Shown here: one piece after another, positions 43,644 to 53,151 of the stretch | Numbering within the stretch: the stretch's first letter is position 1 | How the letters are laid out: each line of letters starts with the position of its first letter | Origin: Verrucomicrobiales bacterium | Lineage (GTDB): Bacteria; Verrucomicrobiota; Verrucomicrobiia; Limisphaerales; J093 | DNA: 64,000 nucleotides | Assembly (NCBI GenBank): GCA_024233305.1 | Contig: JACKPV010000034.1 | Location: forward strand, 1-64,000 | Reading direction: 5' to 3' | Notes under the pieces: generated by a model | Told to the model about the DNA's origin: nothing | What the model saw: only the letters and a program-made list of their open reading frames with translations | Databases searched by the model: none | Translations under genes and position numbers: made by a program

Positions 43644-45563
43644 CTACCAATCGGCCAGCGCCGCCTGTTTCACTTCGCTGTCCCCGGGTCTGGTTGCCGT
43701 GCCGGGAACGGCGAGGACGGCCAGCCTGAGCCTGCCATCCGCGGGGGCAACAGCCTCGAACTGCGCCATCACGGTGCCCCGGTTCGGCGAATCCCATTCG
43801 TTGCGCGGCGTCGCCGAATCGTAGATTTCCCACGCCACGCCTCCGGGCGAAAGGACCGAGAGGTCGAGCGTCCTCCCGTCCTGTTGCAGCCGGATCTCCC
43901 CGCGGCCGGGGTCGCCCGGTTGGCCGGGGGTGATCATGCCCCAGCGCACTTTCGCGCCCGGCCGCAGGCCGCTCAGCTCGTCCTGAATGAGCACGCCACG
44001 CGAGGGCAACAGGGCAACACCGCGGCGGACCGAGGCCGCCTGTCCTTCGTAAACGCCGGTCAGGTCGATGATGGCATGAGGAAACGCGGGATCCTCGGAG
44101 AAGGCGATGAACTTGCCCGTGCCGGCGGCCTTTTGGAGCTGGCCGTCGATGACGAGCGTGTTGTGGCCCAGGTTCATCTGCCGAAAGATGGTCCAGCGAT
44201 CCGAATCCTGCGCGCTGTTCCAGAGGTTCATGCCGCGCGATTCGATGCCATGATACCCCTCGGCGCCGAGATCCAGCGCCCACCGCACCCCGTCCGCATC
44301 CAGCACGAACGAACCGGTGTCCATCTGGCCGTGGTTCGCCGACGGCGAGCCGCCCTTGAAGCCGAGGAAGACGCGGTGGGGATCGGTCCAGGAACTGCGA
44401 TGCACGCTGACGGGCACCGGCCCGTCACTGTACCAATGCAGCGGCATGGCGATGGGCGACTGCGGCGCGGGCTCCTCCATCCAGAACAGCGTCAGCGGCA
44501 GAAACCGTCCGCCCGAAGCCATCCTGCGCCGCAGCAGCTCCGGCTCCTCGTAAATCCAGTCGGGACGCTGGTACCGGCGGGCAAACCAGAACAGGGCCGG
44601 TTCCGGGCCGCGTCCCGAGCCGCCGTCGGCGTAGTTGAAGGTGGATCCAGAAGGCCCCGTGACCAGGGCCGGGTATTGGCCGGTAAGCGCGAATCCCGGC
44701 GCCTGCGAAAGGCCGAAATCAGAGCCAAGCACCCGTTCGAGCGCGTCGATCAACAGGACGTTGTAGGTCGTGCCGTAGGCCCAGTAACCCGGTCCTTCGG
44801 GGTAGCTGCCCTTCGGCGCGAAGGCCGCCATGGACACGGTCACGTTCATCAGCGCGTTGTGCACCGTGCGCGCCGCCAGGGCGGGTTCGTCCTCCAGCAC
44901 CGCCAGCGCCCCGATGGTCAGGCCGCCGTGGCACACCTGTCCCCAGTTGTTCCGCGCGCGCACCCAGCCGTTGTGACGGGTCTCGAACGGCAGCTTCACC
45001 CCCTTCTCGATGATCGCCTCGCGGATCGTCGCCCGGCTCTCCGGGGACAAGGCGTCGAACAACCAGTCATAGCCGAGACCCAACGCCATCGTCATTTCGG
45101 CCACGTCGAGGAAGTGGCTCGGGTTCCAGTCGTCGAAAGCTGCCGCGGCCAGCATTTCCTGCTCGGCGCGCCTGGCGAACCGGTCGTCGCCGGTGAGGTG
45201 AAACGCCGTCGCGAGCATCAAAACGCGTTCGATACAACGACGGGACTGCCCGAGCAGACGCCGGCCTTCGAGCGTGCGGGTGACCGGCAATGCGCCTTCG
45301 AGCTGGCTCGCGGTCTGCACGATGTGATCCGCCAGGGCGCGCTTGAGCGAACCGTCGGGAAACGGCGTCCGCAAGGCCCGCAGATCATTGGCGCTGACAA
45401 ACAGCCGGGGATGCGTCCGGGAAGCGGCATCGACGGCGGCCCGGACTTCCGCGACTTCGACCTGCGGCGGGTAGACGGGTGCGGCAGCGGGCAGCCGGGT
45501 CACGGCAAGCGTGGTGGCGAGGAGGGCGGCGACGGGGATGGGAGACAGCGACGTGGTTTTCAT
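43644..45563 (-). CDS. heparinase II/III-family polysaccharide lyase
   Basis: This 639-residue exported protein (signal MKTTSLSPIPVAALLATTLA) has an N-terminal (alpha/alpha) toroid. RARNNWGQVCHGGLTIGAL and APKGSYPEGPGYWAYGTTY, near residues 207-260, are typical of alginate and heparin lyase superfamily toroids. A heparinase II/III-like beta-sandwich follows, with GSPSANHGQMDTGSFVLDAD near 420. The Asn/His and Tyr residues expected for lyase catalysis are present. It should cleave uronic-acid polysaccharide by beta-elimination, giving unsaturated ends for the GH88 downstream. The start follows GGAGTCCTCC. Confidence 0.85.
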   Translation of the reverse strand: MKTTSLSPIPVAALLATTLAVTRLPAAAPVYPPQVEVAEVRAAVDAASRTHPRLFVSANDLRALRTPFPDGSLKRALADHIVQTASQLEGALPVTRTLEGRRLLGQSRRCIERVLMLATAFHLTGDDRFARRAEQEMLAAAAFDDWNPSHFLDVAEMTMALGLGYDWLFDALSPESRATIREAIIEKGVKLPFETRHNGWVRARNNWGQVCHGGLTIGALAVLEDEPALAARTVHNALMNVTVSMAAFAPKGSYPEGPGYWAYGTTYNVLLIDALERVLGSDFGLSQAPGFALTGQYPALVTGPSGSTFNYADGGSGRGPEPALFWFARRYQRPDWIYEEPELLRRRMASGGRFLPLTLFWMEEPAPQSPIAMPLHWYSDGPVPVSVHRSSWTDPHRVFLGFKGGSPSANHGQMDTGSFVLDADGVRWALDLGAEGYHGIESRGMNLWNSAQDSDRWTIFRQMNLGHNTLVIDGQLQKAAGTGKFIAFSEDPAFPHAIIDLTGVYEGQAASVRRGVALLPSRGVLIQDELSGLRPGAKVRWGMITPGQPGDPGRGEIRLQQDGRTLDLSVLSPGGVAWEIYDSATPRNEWDSPNRGTVMAQFEAVAPADGRLRLAVLAVPGTATRPGDSEVKQAALADW

Positions 45564-45783
45564 GGAGGACTCCGGCGTTCCGACAGCGGGCAGGGTGAAT
45601 TCGATCGCGCGCCGTTTGCCGGGAATTGCCATGCGCCAGTGATAACGCGTCGGCGCGGCGGCGGCAATGCCGGCCTGCCCGAATCACCCGGGCGCGCCGG
45701 CAGTTGCCGCTTTACAGAATTGTGACGCGCGTGCTACAGGCAAGCTCGGTGTGCCGCAGGCCACCGCCAGCCTAAACAACAAC

Positions 45784-48700
45784 ATGAAACACATGCGAAT
45801 CCTCCGCTGTTCGGCGACGGTTCTCGCCAGCCTTGCGCTGGTTTCCCTCCCCTCCTCGCTCGCGCAGACCGATCTTCCCGCCTCCCTGCGGGTCACGTCC
45901 GGGGTCAACCGCGAAGCCCCCGGCGTGCTGATCCGGGTCTACCAGGTGGCCGGCGAGGACAACCTGGGCTCGCTGTCGCTGGCCGAGCAGCAGCTGGCCG
46001 GCGCGCTTGGCCCGAACATTGCCGATCTCGGCGATCCTACCTATCCCTACAACGCCGCTACCGGCTACTTCGCGGTGGACGTCCCGGTGAACCTGCGGGG
46101 CGACTTCTTCAGCAATTCGGACAACGGGGAGTTCGTCGGACCGGACTACCCGGACGCCGCCTTTCCGGGACTGCCGGGAGCGGCGGATCAGGCGGCTGCC
46201 GAGGTCGTCGCATTCATCGACTTCCCGGCGGCAGGGTTGTATGAAATGGCGGTGTCCAGCGACGACTGCTTCCGGCTCACCAGCTGGCACAATCCGCGCG
46301 ACCGGTTCGCGCTGACCATTGGCGAGTTCGACGGCCCGCGGGACATGGCGGAGAGCCGGGTGCTGCTGTTCCGGATTCCGGAGCCCGGCATCTATCCCTT
46401 CCGCTGTCTCTGGGCCAACCAGACCGGCGAGAACGGGCTGGAATGGTACGTGTTCGATCCCGCCGGCGAACGGCTGCTCATCAACGACCCGGCCAACGGC
46501 GTGGCGGTGGCCTATCGGGAGGGACCGCTCCGTCCCTACGTCACGAGCGTCTTCCCCGACCTCGACGAGCGCGGTGTTTCGCCGACGGTGGAGGTCGCGG
46601 TCGAACTGAAGGACGAGACCTTGAAAGTCGCCTCGGGATCCGTGAGCCTCACGCTTGACGCCGGCGCCACCGCCGGCGCCACCACGGTCTCGGCCAATGC
46701 CGGAACGACCACGGTGACCTTCAAACCCGACAGCCCGCTTGAACTGGGCTCGACCCATGCCGCCACCCTGGTCTACGCCGACAACGGTTCGCCGTCGGTG
46801 GCCGTCACCAACACCTGGAGCTTCACGGTCAGCAGCACGGTCATCTCCCCGAACGCCGCCGTGGTCGCGGGCGAGGTGGACACGAGCGAACTGGGGTTCC
46901 GGATCTTCGCCCACCAGCTGGATGGGGTCGAGTTCGACAACCAGGCCTCGCTGCGTTTCATCCGGTCACAGCTCGAAGGGCTGCTGGGACAGAATCACGC
47001 GGATCTGTCGGGCGCGGACGGGCAGGGCTTCTTCTACCTGACCAATCCGCTTGGCGGCGGGGGTAACTGCGTGAATTTCAACAATTTTTACGAGATCCCG
47101 GAGAAGGGGAACTTCACCACGGCGAACGGCTTTCCAGACCTCCAGTTCCCGGGCACGCCGGGCGGCGGGGGATTGGACTGGAACTCGGACAACCTCGCCA
47201 CGGAGGTGTTTTGCTTCGTGCATTTCGAGCAACCCGGCGGCTACACCATGGGCATCCGTTCCTGGGACAGCTTCTCGGTCACCATCGGCGACGAGGCCGG
47301 GCGCAGCCCGAAGGACCTGTTCGCCACGGTGCTGGCGGATTACGACGGGGACGCGCCGGGCAATTACCTGTTCTCCTTCTACGTTCCCGAAGCGGGCATC
47401 TATCCGGTCCGACTGATCCACAACATCGGCATCCAACAGGGCGACCTCGAATGGTTCACGGTGGCGGGGCCCGAGGCCACGCCAACTCTTGTCAACGCGC
47501 CGGGCGGTCTCAAGGCTTACCCCCGCGGACCGTCGATGCCGGCCTACGTCCGCCGCGTGACACCCGGCGTCAACGTCGCCGGGATGCAGGATCTCACCAT
47601 TGTGGAAGTTGCCCCGGACACGGTCGTCTCCGCGGAAATTGTCGACGATGGGACCACCGTGGTGGCGGCGACTGTCTCTCTCACCCTTGATGACGAAGGG
47701 CAATCGACGGCCAGCAAGAGCGGCAACGTGACGACCGTTCAATTGACGCCGGCGGGCGAGCTGGCGCCGGGCTCGGCCCACGTCGCCCGGCTCATCTACA
47801 CCGACAGCGCCGGGACCTCGTTCACCAACGAATGGAATTTCGTCATCGCCGGGGCGTTCCAGCTGGATCCGGCGCTCTCCTATCCGCCGGGTTCCGGCGA
47901 CGCCAGCAAGCGGGGCTTCGCCATGAAGGTGGTGCAGCTCCCGTTGACGTTCGTATCCGGCGAGAGTTCTTCCGTGACGAAGTCGGAGGGCATGCTGGCC
48001 GGGATCTTCCTTGACGGCGTCAACGCGGCGAACCTTGACGGCGCGGTCGACGGCTGGTTTCAGGTGGATACGGTCAACTTCGGCGCGGATGCCGGGCAGA
48101 TCACCCCCGACGATCCCGTGCCCGGGTTACCCGGGACCACCGGCCACAGCGACCATTACGCCGCCGAGTTCCGGACCTATGTCGAGTTCCCGGCCGAGGG
48201 GGTTTACACGTTTGTCGTCTTCAGTGACGGCTCCCCACGAATGACCCAGGCGGAGGCGCAAAACCAGCACTTCGGCGCCCTCGAGATCGTGTCCCCGTGT
48301 GAGGTGGCCGGTCAGCGAATGACCATGGTCGCGACCCGCACCAGCCTGGGGAACGGGTTCGGGGCGGACCTGCCAACCACCCCGCTGATCCTGCCGCTGG
48401 TCGTGGCCGACCCGCCGTTGGCCGACGCGGACCTGGTGAACGCCGAGCAGATCAAGGACAGCGCCGCCCTGATCCGGCGTGGTGCGGTGGCGTTCGGGAT
48501 CAAGGCCGCGCACGCGAAGGCGGCGGGTGCGAAGGCGGTGGTCGTCTACAACGACGATACCGGTGACCGCGCGGACCGCGCTCCCATCACGATGGGAGGC
48601 GAGGCTTCGGGAGTGGACATTCCCTGCATCTTCATCGGCCATCGCGACGGAACCAACCTCGTGGAGCTGGTGAATCAGGGCGTCGTGACCGTCAACCTCC

Positions 48701-49134
48701 AGGACAACCCCGAACCGATGATCATGGTGCCCAACGAAGGGTATTACGGCACCTGGGAACTGCCCCTCTACGTGCCCCAAGCCGGGCTCTACCCCATTCG
48801 GTTGGTGACCGGCAACAGCGACGGCGGCCCGGACGCCTCCTACGGCATCGAGTGGAGTGTCGTCAAAGCCGACGAATCCCTGGTCTTGTTGAACGATGCC
48901 GCCGACCCGGAAGCCCTGCGCTGCTTCCGGTCGGTCACCCCGCGCCCACAAATGCTGTCGCCGACACTCACCGGTTCCGATTGCGGCCAGGTGGCCGTGT
49001 CCTGGCGGGGCTCGGGGCGGTTGCTCGAGGCGACCTCCGTCCGTGGTCCCTATTCGCCTGCGCAAGATCAGAGCATGCCACACATCGACCGGGGCGCGGT
49101 CGAGAAGTACTTCAGGGTCGAACCGATGAAGTAA
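45784..49134 (+). CDS. giant secreted protein with three repeated modules and a PA-like domain
   Basis: This is a 1116-residue exported protein (signal in RILRCSATVLASLALVSLP). It holds three copies of a module that starts with an amphipathic segment, seen as NLGSLSLAEQQLAGALGPN, ASLRFIRSQLEGLLGQNHAD and VTKSEGMLAGIFLDGVNAAN. Each continues into a PA14-like beta region ending PGIYPFRCLW, AGIYPVRLIH or AGLYPIRLVT. Ig-like linkers (AVAVELKDETLKVASGSVSL) separate them. The third module contains a protease-associated-like insert with GAVAFGIKAAHAKAAGAKAV and DIPCIFIGHRDG. The C-terminus ends in a short beta-sandwich. It is probably an extracellular binding or surface protein. No catalytic site is recognised. 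Confidence 0.75.
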   Translation: MKHMRILRCSATVLASLALVSLPSSLAQTDLPASLRVTSGVNREAPGVLIRVYQVAGEDNLGSLSLAEQQLAGALGPNIADLGDPTYPYNAATGYFAVDVPVNLRGDFFSNSDNGEFVGPDYPDAAFPGLPGAADQAAAEVVAFIDFPAAGLYEMAVSSDDCFRLTSWHNPRDRFALTIGEFDGPRDMAESRVLLFRIPEPGIYPFRCLWANQTGENGLEWYVFDPAGERLLINDPANGVAVAYREGPLRPYVTSVFPDLDERGVSPTVEVAVELKDETLKVASGSVSLTLDAGATAGATTVSANAGTTTVTFKPDSPLELGSTHAATLVYADNGSPSVAVTNTWSFTVSSTVISPNAAVVAGEVDTSELGFRIFAHQLDGVEFDNQASLRFIRSQLEGLLGQNHADLSGADGQGFFYLTNPLGGGGNCVNFNNFYEIPEKGNFTTANGFPDLQFPGTPGGGGLDWNSDNLATEVFCFVHFEQPGGYTMGIRSWDSFSVTIGDEAGRSPKDLFATVLADYDGDAPGNYLFSFYVPEAGIYPVRLIHNIGIQQGDLEWFTVAGPEATPTLVNAPGGLKAYPRGPSMPAYVRRVTPGVNVAGMQDLTIVEVAPDTVVSAEIVDDGTTVVAATVSLTLDDEGQSTASKSGNVTTVQLTPAGELAPGSAHVARLIYTDSAGTSFTNEWNFVIAGAFQLDPALSYPPGSGDASKRGFAMKVVQLPLTFVSGESSSVTKSEGMLAGIFLDGVNAANLDGAVDGWFQVDTVNFGADAGQITPDDPVPGLPGTTGHSDHYAAEFRTYVEFPAEGVYTFVVFSDGSPRMTQAEAQNQHFGALEIVSPCEVAGQRMTMVATRTSLGNGFGADLPTTPLILPLVVADPPLADADLVNAEQIKDSAALIRRGAVAFGIKAAHAKAAGAKAVVVYNDDTGDRADRAPITMGGEASGVDIPCIFIGHRDGTNLVELVNQGVVTVNLQDNPEPMIMVPNEGYYGTWELPLYVPQAGLYPIRLVTGNSDGGPDASYGIEWSVVKADESLVLLNDAADPEALRCFRSVTPRPQMLSPTLTGSDCGQVAVSWRGSGRLLEATSVRGPYSPAQDQSMPHIDRGAVEKYFRVEPMK

Positions 49135-49211
49135 CCACCGGCGGCACGCCTGCTCCTCGTTCCTCGTGGCGGACGGCAAAACCGGGGAAGCAGGCGAGCG
49201 GTATCCAGTCG

Positions 49212-49237
49212 GGGCCCGGGCCTGCGTGCCCGGGCCC
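49212..49237 (+). terminator. GC-rich hairpin after giant secreted protein
   Basis: This is a ten-base stem, GGGCCCGGGC (49212-49221) and GCCCGGGCCC (49228-49237), with a CTGCGT loop, 78 bases past the stop codon. The following TTCTG is only weakly T-rich. The rest of the gap 49135-49594 shows nothing I can identify. Confidence 0.55.
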
Positions 49238-49594
49238 TTCTGCCGTACGTGCCCCGCCTGCCGCCCCCGGAAAGGGATTCAGCAGGCCGTCACCGCCGCC
49301 GTCCATTCGGTGTTGAAACCGGGCGTTGCACGCAGACTGGCAAGTCCCGGCTGCCAGGCTCCGACTGAACCCCGCGCGCCGGCAGCAGGCCGGCACGGCG
49401 CGGAGCGATCCCGCGGCCGATACGGAGTCAGCGTCCGTTACCTGCCGGAGGGATTTGCCGGGGCTGGACGAGGCTTCCGTGAGGGCTGGGGCTGCCGGCA
49501 GCTGTTTCGCCGGAGGCCATTTGCTTCCCGCGATGGGAAGCGGCGCCGGTTTCCACGGAATGAATGGCCTTGTTACCGGGCATCGTCGTCGGGG

Positions 49595-50464
49595 CTACCG
49601 CACGGGCCGGGTGGCGATGTTCTGCAACCAAGCCACATCAGGGTTGTTCGGACTATCGAGATGGTCCTCCGAAATGGCGCCCTTCTTCACCGGCGGCGTC
49701 GTTCGCTCATCAGCCCAGCGTTTCGTTTCCGAGTGACCGTCCGCAAAGGAGAAGCCGCCGCCCCGGTTGTGGTAGAAGCCGGGCAGATCCCAAAAACCGT
49801 ATTCTGCCGGCGCGTCCGGGTAGCCGGCCATCCGGACGGCGAAGTTGCCCATGTCGACGCTGTCCTCGCGCATGTCCAGAAACACGAAGGTGCCTGAAGG
49901 CCCGGGAGCTGTCAGATCATTGTACTTCATGAAAATCCGGTAAGCGCTGAGTTGGGCCCCCCAGCCGCCGTCGGTGCCGCCCCAGCCGCCGAGGAAGATG
50001 TTCATGGACATGCTGCGTACGCGGGGCTTTCGCATGCCGGCCACGACCACCTCGGAGCGGTCCGCGGGGCATTTCCAAACGGCCAGGTTCTTGCCGCAGT
50101 AATCCCACAGCGGACTCTTCCGGATGCTGACGTCCGGGTCCCAGTTCACCCGGTTGTTCGGGTTGAAATCGAGGATACCGGTGATCCACGCCGCCTGGTA
50201 GGTCGAGCGGTTGCCGGTATCCTCGCTGGCGAAGAGCAGCGTGTCATTGTTGTCCTCGGTGTACATCCGCCAAGCGAGACACAACTGACGGTGATTGCCC
50301 AGGCACTGAATCCCCTGCGCCTTGCTCTTGGCCTTGCTCAGGGCCGGGAGAAGCATGCCCGCAAGGATGGCGATGATGGCGATCACCACGAGCAGTTCGA
50401 TGAGCGTGAACCCGCTTGCCCGCCGTGGATGATGGCCGGAGGCCCCGTGTTCAGGTTTCAACAT
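49595..50464 (-). CDS. pseudopilin-like protein with N-terminal methylation motif
   Basis: This is a 289-residue protein starting with a 20-residue basic leader, then the prepilin site ASGFTLIELLVVIAIIAILA. AKSKAQGIQCLGNHRQLCLA follows the stalk. The C-terminal region GGGFSFADGHSETKRW gives the DG motif of the DUF1559-like family. It is larger than its paralogue at 36070 and carries a Cys-Pro pair (WKCPADRSEV) typical of this group. It sits alone between two secreted-protein regions. The ATG at 50464 directly precedes the leader. Confidence 0.87.
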   Translation of the reverse strand: MLKPEHGASGHHPRRASGFTLIELLVVIAIIAILAGMLLPALSKAKSKAQGIQCLGNHRQLCLAWRMYTEDNNDTLLFASEDTGNRSTYQAAWITGILDFNPNNRVNWDPDVSIRKSPLWDYCGKNLAVWKCPADRSEVVVAGMRKPRVRSMSMNIFLGGWGGTDGGWGAQLSAYRIFMKYNDLTAPGPSGTFVFLDMREDSVDMGNFAVRMAGYPDAPAEYGFWDLPGFYHNRGGGFSFADGHSETKRWADERTTPPVKKGAISEDHLDSPNNPDVAWLQNIATRPVR

Positions 50465-50692
50465 ACCAGGTTCCGTTGCGCTCCAGTGAGCGGCTCGGCG
50501 GGCCTCCCGCCTCACCCGAGGCAGCGCCGTCGACCAGGGCTCTCCGCAGCATTCCGTGCGCGAGCGCGGTTTCCCGCTGCCATGCCGGAGGCTCGGCCGC
50601 CAGCGCACGCCTGCAAGCCCTCTATCACCTTCAGCCCCGCTGTCGAGAACAAACTCCGCCCGAGACGGGCGGCGGCTGCCGGCGGCGGACCA

Positions 50693-50824
50693 GTGCGCAT
50701 CTCAGTGTTTTCCGACTCCGTGCGGCCCGAAGAGTCGGAGCGCGGAATTCATTCCGCAGACCCCGCCGGGAGTCAACCTTGCTGCGGAATGAATTCCGCG
50801 CTCCGAAAAAGCTGAGATGCGCAC
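50693..50824. mobile_element. R2 MITE-like element, complete copy
   Basis: The terminal inverted repeats are GTGCGCATCTCAG (50693-50705) and CTGAGATGCGCAC (50812-50824), perfect over 13 bases. Inside, GGAGCGCGGAATTCATTCCG (50737-50756) and GCGGAATGAATTCCGCGCTC (50783-50802) form a second inverted pair. It is 132 bp with no coding potential. A left-truncated relative lies at 10472-10559. The remaining bases of the 50465-50911 gap show nothing. Confidence 0.8.
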
Positions 50825-50911
50825 GGCGGACCAGCCGCGCGCCTTTGCCGCTTGACCCGGTCTCCGAACCGGAGAAACCTCGCCGGGTTCGCCGTAACAA
50901 AAACCATTGTC

Positions 50912-51757
50912 ATGTCCAACGCCGAGTCATTGCTGGAACGGCTCGCGGTTTGCAGCTGGTCGCTGCAGCCCGCCAGCCCGCAGGAACTGGTCGAACAACT
51001 GAAGGCCATCGGTCTGACCCGGGTCCAACTGGATCTGGATCCCTTCCGCGAGCAGGCCGCGGTCTGGACCGGCGCGCCGGAGCTGTTCGCCGCCAACGGC
51101 ATCTCTGTCGTGTCGGGCATGTTCCGCACCGTCGGTGAGGATTACACCACCCTCGAGTCCATCCGGCGCACTGGCGGTCTGGTGCCCGACGCCACCTGGG
51201 AACAGAACCTGGCCAACGCCTCCGTGACCGTCGAGACCGCCCGCCGTCTCGGGCTCGACTTCGTCATGTTCCACGCCGGATTTCTTCCCCACGATCCCGC
51301 CGACCCCGACTTCGAACGTCTGAGCGATCGGGTCCGACAGGTGGCGCGCCTGTTTGCCGCCGCGGGAATCACGCTGGGATGCGAAACCGGCCAGGAAACC
51401 GGTCCGGCGCTCCGCAGCTTCCTCGAACACCTCAACGAGCCCAACGTGGCGGTCAACTTCGATCCCGCCAACATGCTCCTCTACAACAACGGCGATCCGC
51501 TCGAAGCCCTGCGCCTGGTCGGTTCGTTCGTCAAGTCCTGCCACCTCAAGGACGCGACGAAGACCCGGGTACCCGGGACCTGGGGCGAGGAGGTCGTGGT
51601 CGGGACGGGCGAGGTCGACTGGCCCGGCTTCTTCCACACCCTGGACGAGCTGGGTTTTCCCGGCTGGTGCTGCATCGAACGCGAGGCCGGCGATCAACGC
51701 GTGGCCGACATCCGGACTGCGAAGGAGTTTGTAACCGGACTACTCGGCGCCCGCTAA
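50912..51757 (+). CDS. TIM-barrel sugar phosphate isomerase/epimerase
   Basis: This 281-residue protein of the xylose-isomerase-like TIM barrel superfamily has LAVCSWSLQPASPQELVEQL, the metal-site segments LGLDFVMFHAGFLP, GCETGQETGPALRSFLEHL, NFDPANMLLYNNGDPLEAL and a C-terminal CCIEREAGDQRVADI. The Glu/Asp/His pattern fits a divalent-metal keto-sugar epimerase or isomerase. It starts 52 bp before the NagB-like gene on the same strand, so the pair likely acts in one sugar pathway. Confidence 0.88.
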   Translation: MSNAESLLERLAVCSWSLQPASPQELVEQLKAIGLTRVQLDLDPFREQAAVWTGAPELFAANGISVVSGMFRTVGEDYTTLESIRRTGGLVPDATWEQNLANASVTVETARRLGLDFVMFHAGFLPHDPADPDFERLSDRVRQVARLFAAAGITLGCETGQETGPALRSFLEHLNEPNVAVNFDPANMLLYNNGDPLEALRLVGSFVKSCHLKDATKTRVPGTWGEEVVVGTGEVDWPGFFHTLDELGFPGWCCIEREAGDQRVADIRTAKEFVTGLLGAR

Positions 51758-51809
51758 CCCGGCGCAGAAGGCCCGCTTCAATCCAACCGTTCACCCTGCC
51801 GTCCCAGCC

Positions 51810-52748
51810 ATGCCCCGCAAACCCAGCGCCATCTCCGCCGAATGGTGGGATTACACCACCCTGGATCCCGAACTCACCGAGGCCGTCGCCCGCTTGACGG
51901 TCAAGGATGTCGAGCGGTTGTCCCGGCCCGGCTTCAAGGTCGTCATGTACGACACGCACGAGGACTTCTACCTTGCCGAGGCCCTCGAGTACGTCGAAGC
52001 CTGGCGCCGCAGCACCGACGACAATCCCGTCGGCATCTGCGGCCCCATCGGTCCGACCGAGCAACTGCCGCTGGTCGCCCGGATCGTCAACGCCCTGGGC
52101 ATCGACGTGCGCTCGGGGCACTTCTGGGGCATGGACGAGTGGTATGACGAGACCACCGGACGCGAGGTGCCGACCACTCATCCGCTGTCCTTCGAGCGGA
52201 CGGACCGCGAGCTGTGCTTCGACCGGATTCAGAAGAAGCTGCGGATGCCGGACGCGCAGCTCCACTTCCCGAAGGCCGACCCGACGCCCTATCGGCAGAG
52301 TTGGCAGGCCGGGGTGTGTTGCGCGGTCATGCAGGGTGGGCAGGGCGATGTGAAACACTGGGCCTTCAACGATCCCTACCCGCGGAAGGGGCGGCACAAG
52401 GACGCCCCGCCAACGCCGGAGGAATACCGCAAATTGGGCACCCGGGTCGTCAAGCTGCACCCCCTGACCGTGGCCCAGAACGCGCGCACCAGCGGCGGCG
52501 GCAACATCTCGCTCGTTCCCACGAGTGCCATCACCGTCGGGCCGGTCGAGACCTGGCAGGCGGAGAAGGTGAGCATCTGGCACGCCGGTCACCACGACAA
52601 CCCGTTCGGCCAACGGTTGACCGCCTACATGATCTCCAAACGCATCGTCGATTCGGCGGTCCCGATGTCCCTGCTGGCCGACCACCCTAACGTCCAATTC
52701 AACTACTTCCGTCCGGGCATTGGCACCTGCACGGTGGAGATGCACTAA
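51810..52748 (+). CDS. divergent NagB-like sugar-phosphate isomerase
   Basis: This is a 312-residue protein of the glucosamine-6-phosphate isomerase superfamily. GHFWGMDEWYD near residue 110 replaces the LDEY motif, HWAFNDPYP near 190 stands where NagB has FNEP, and TVGPVETWQAEKVSIWHAG near 250 resembles the late NagB helix. Changes at the catalytic positions (Trp for Tyr, Asp for Glu) suggest a different substrate from glucosamine-6-phosphate. It follows a TIM-barrel isomerase by 52 bp. It is clearly distinct from the true NagB at 37911. Confidence 0.75.
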   Translation: MPRKPSAISAEWWDYTTLDPELTEAVARLTVKDVERLSRPGFKVVMYDTHEDFYLAEALEYVEAWRRSTDDNPVGICGPIGPTEQLPLVARIVNALGIDVRSGHFWGMDEWYDETTGREVPTTHPLSFERTDRELCFDRIQKKLRMPDAQLHFPKADPTPYRQSWQAGVCCAVMQGGQGDVKHWAFNDPYPRKGRHKDAPPTPEEYRKLGTRVVKLHPLTVAQNARTSGGGNISLVPTSAITVGPVETWQAEKVSIWHAGHHDNPFGQRLTAYMISKRIVDSAVPMSLLADHPNVQFNYFRPGIGTCTVEMH

Positions 52749-52940
52749 CCCTGCCGGGTCGGATCACGGCTGAGGCAGCCCCGGCGACAGAGCGTTCCCG
52801 GCGATTCGCAAGTCTTCGCCTGCTTTGGACCGTTCGCCAGTGTCAGGCAAACTCCCGGGCCACCCGGCCTCCACGGCAGACCTTGGTCCGGCTTCTGGCT
52901 GGCGAATCCCAGGGTCACGGGAGTGCCGGTCTGGTGGTCG

Positions 52941-53138
52941 CTGAGCCGGATCGATTCAACCCGCGGTAGCCGCCGACGTGTAGTCGGCGCTGAAATCCAA
53001 GGGCTTACGCGGGCTCGCCGATTCCGATCAGCAGTCACTTTTCGGTGAATCGTCGCCCTCGGCGGCAGGCAGCCCTATCCCAGCTGAATCATGCGCCGAC
53101 TGCACGTCGGCGGCTACGAGTTACTGAGTGGTTAACGG
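52941..53138 (-). repeat. R1 repeat copy 4, inverted
   Basis: This complete copy is in the opposite orientation to copies 1-3. It begins CTGAGCCGGATCGATTCAAC and ends CGAGTTACTGAGTGGTTAAC. Palindromic ends CCGACGTGTAGTCGG and CCGACTGCACGTCGG are intact. It ends 14 bases from the DruA-like pseudogene. The 192 bp before it, after the NagB-like gene, show nothing else. Confidence 0.9.
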
Positions 53139-53151
53139 CGGAGACAGAGGT

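Noticed and set aside
40695..45725. A plus-strand open frame of 1676 codons
   Set aside because: It runs antisense to GH88, SDR, the unknown secreted protein and the heparinase-like gene, all with clear motifs. Its translation has the Arg/Gly/Ala/His-rich look of a high-GC shadow.
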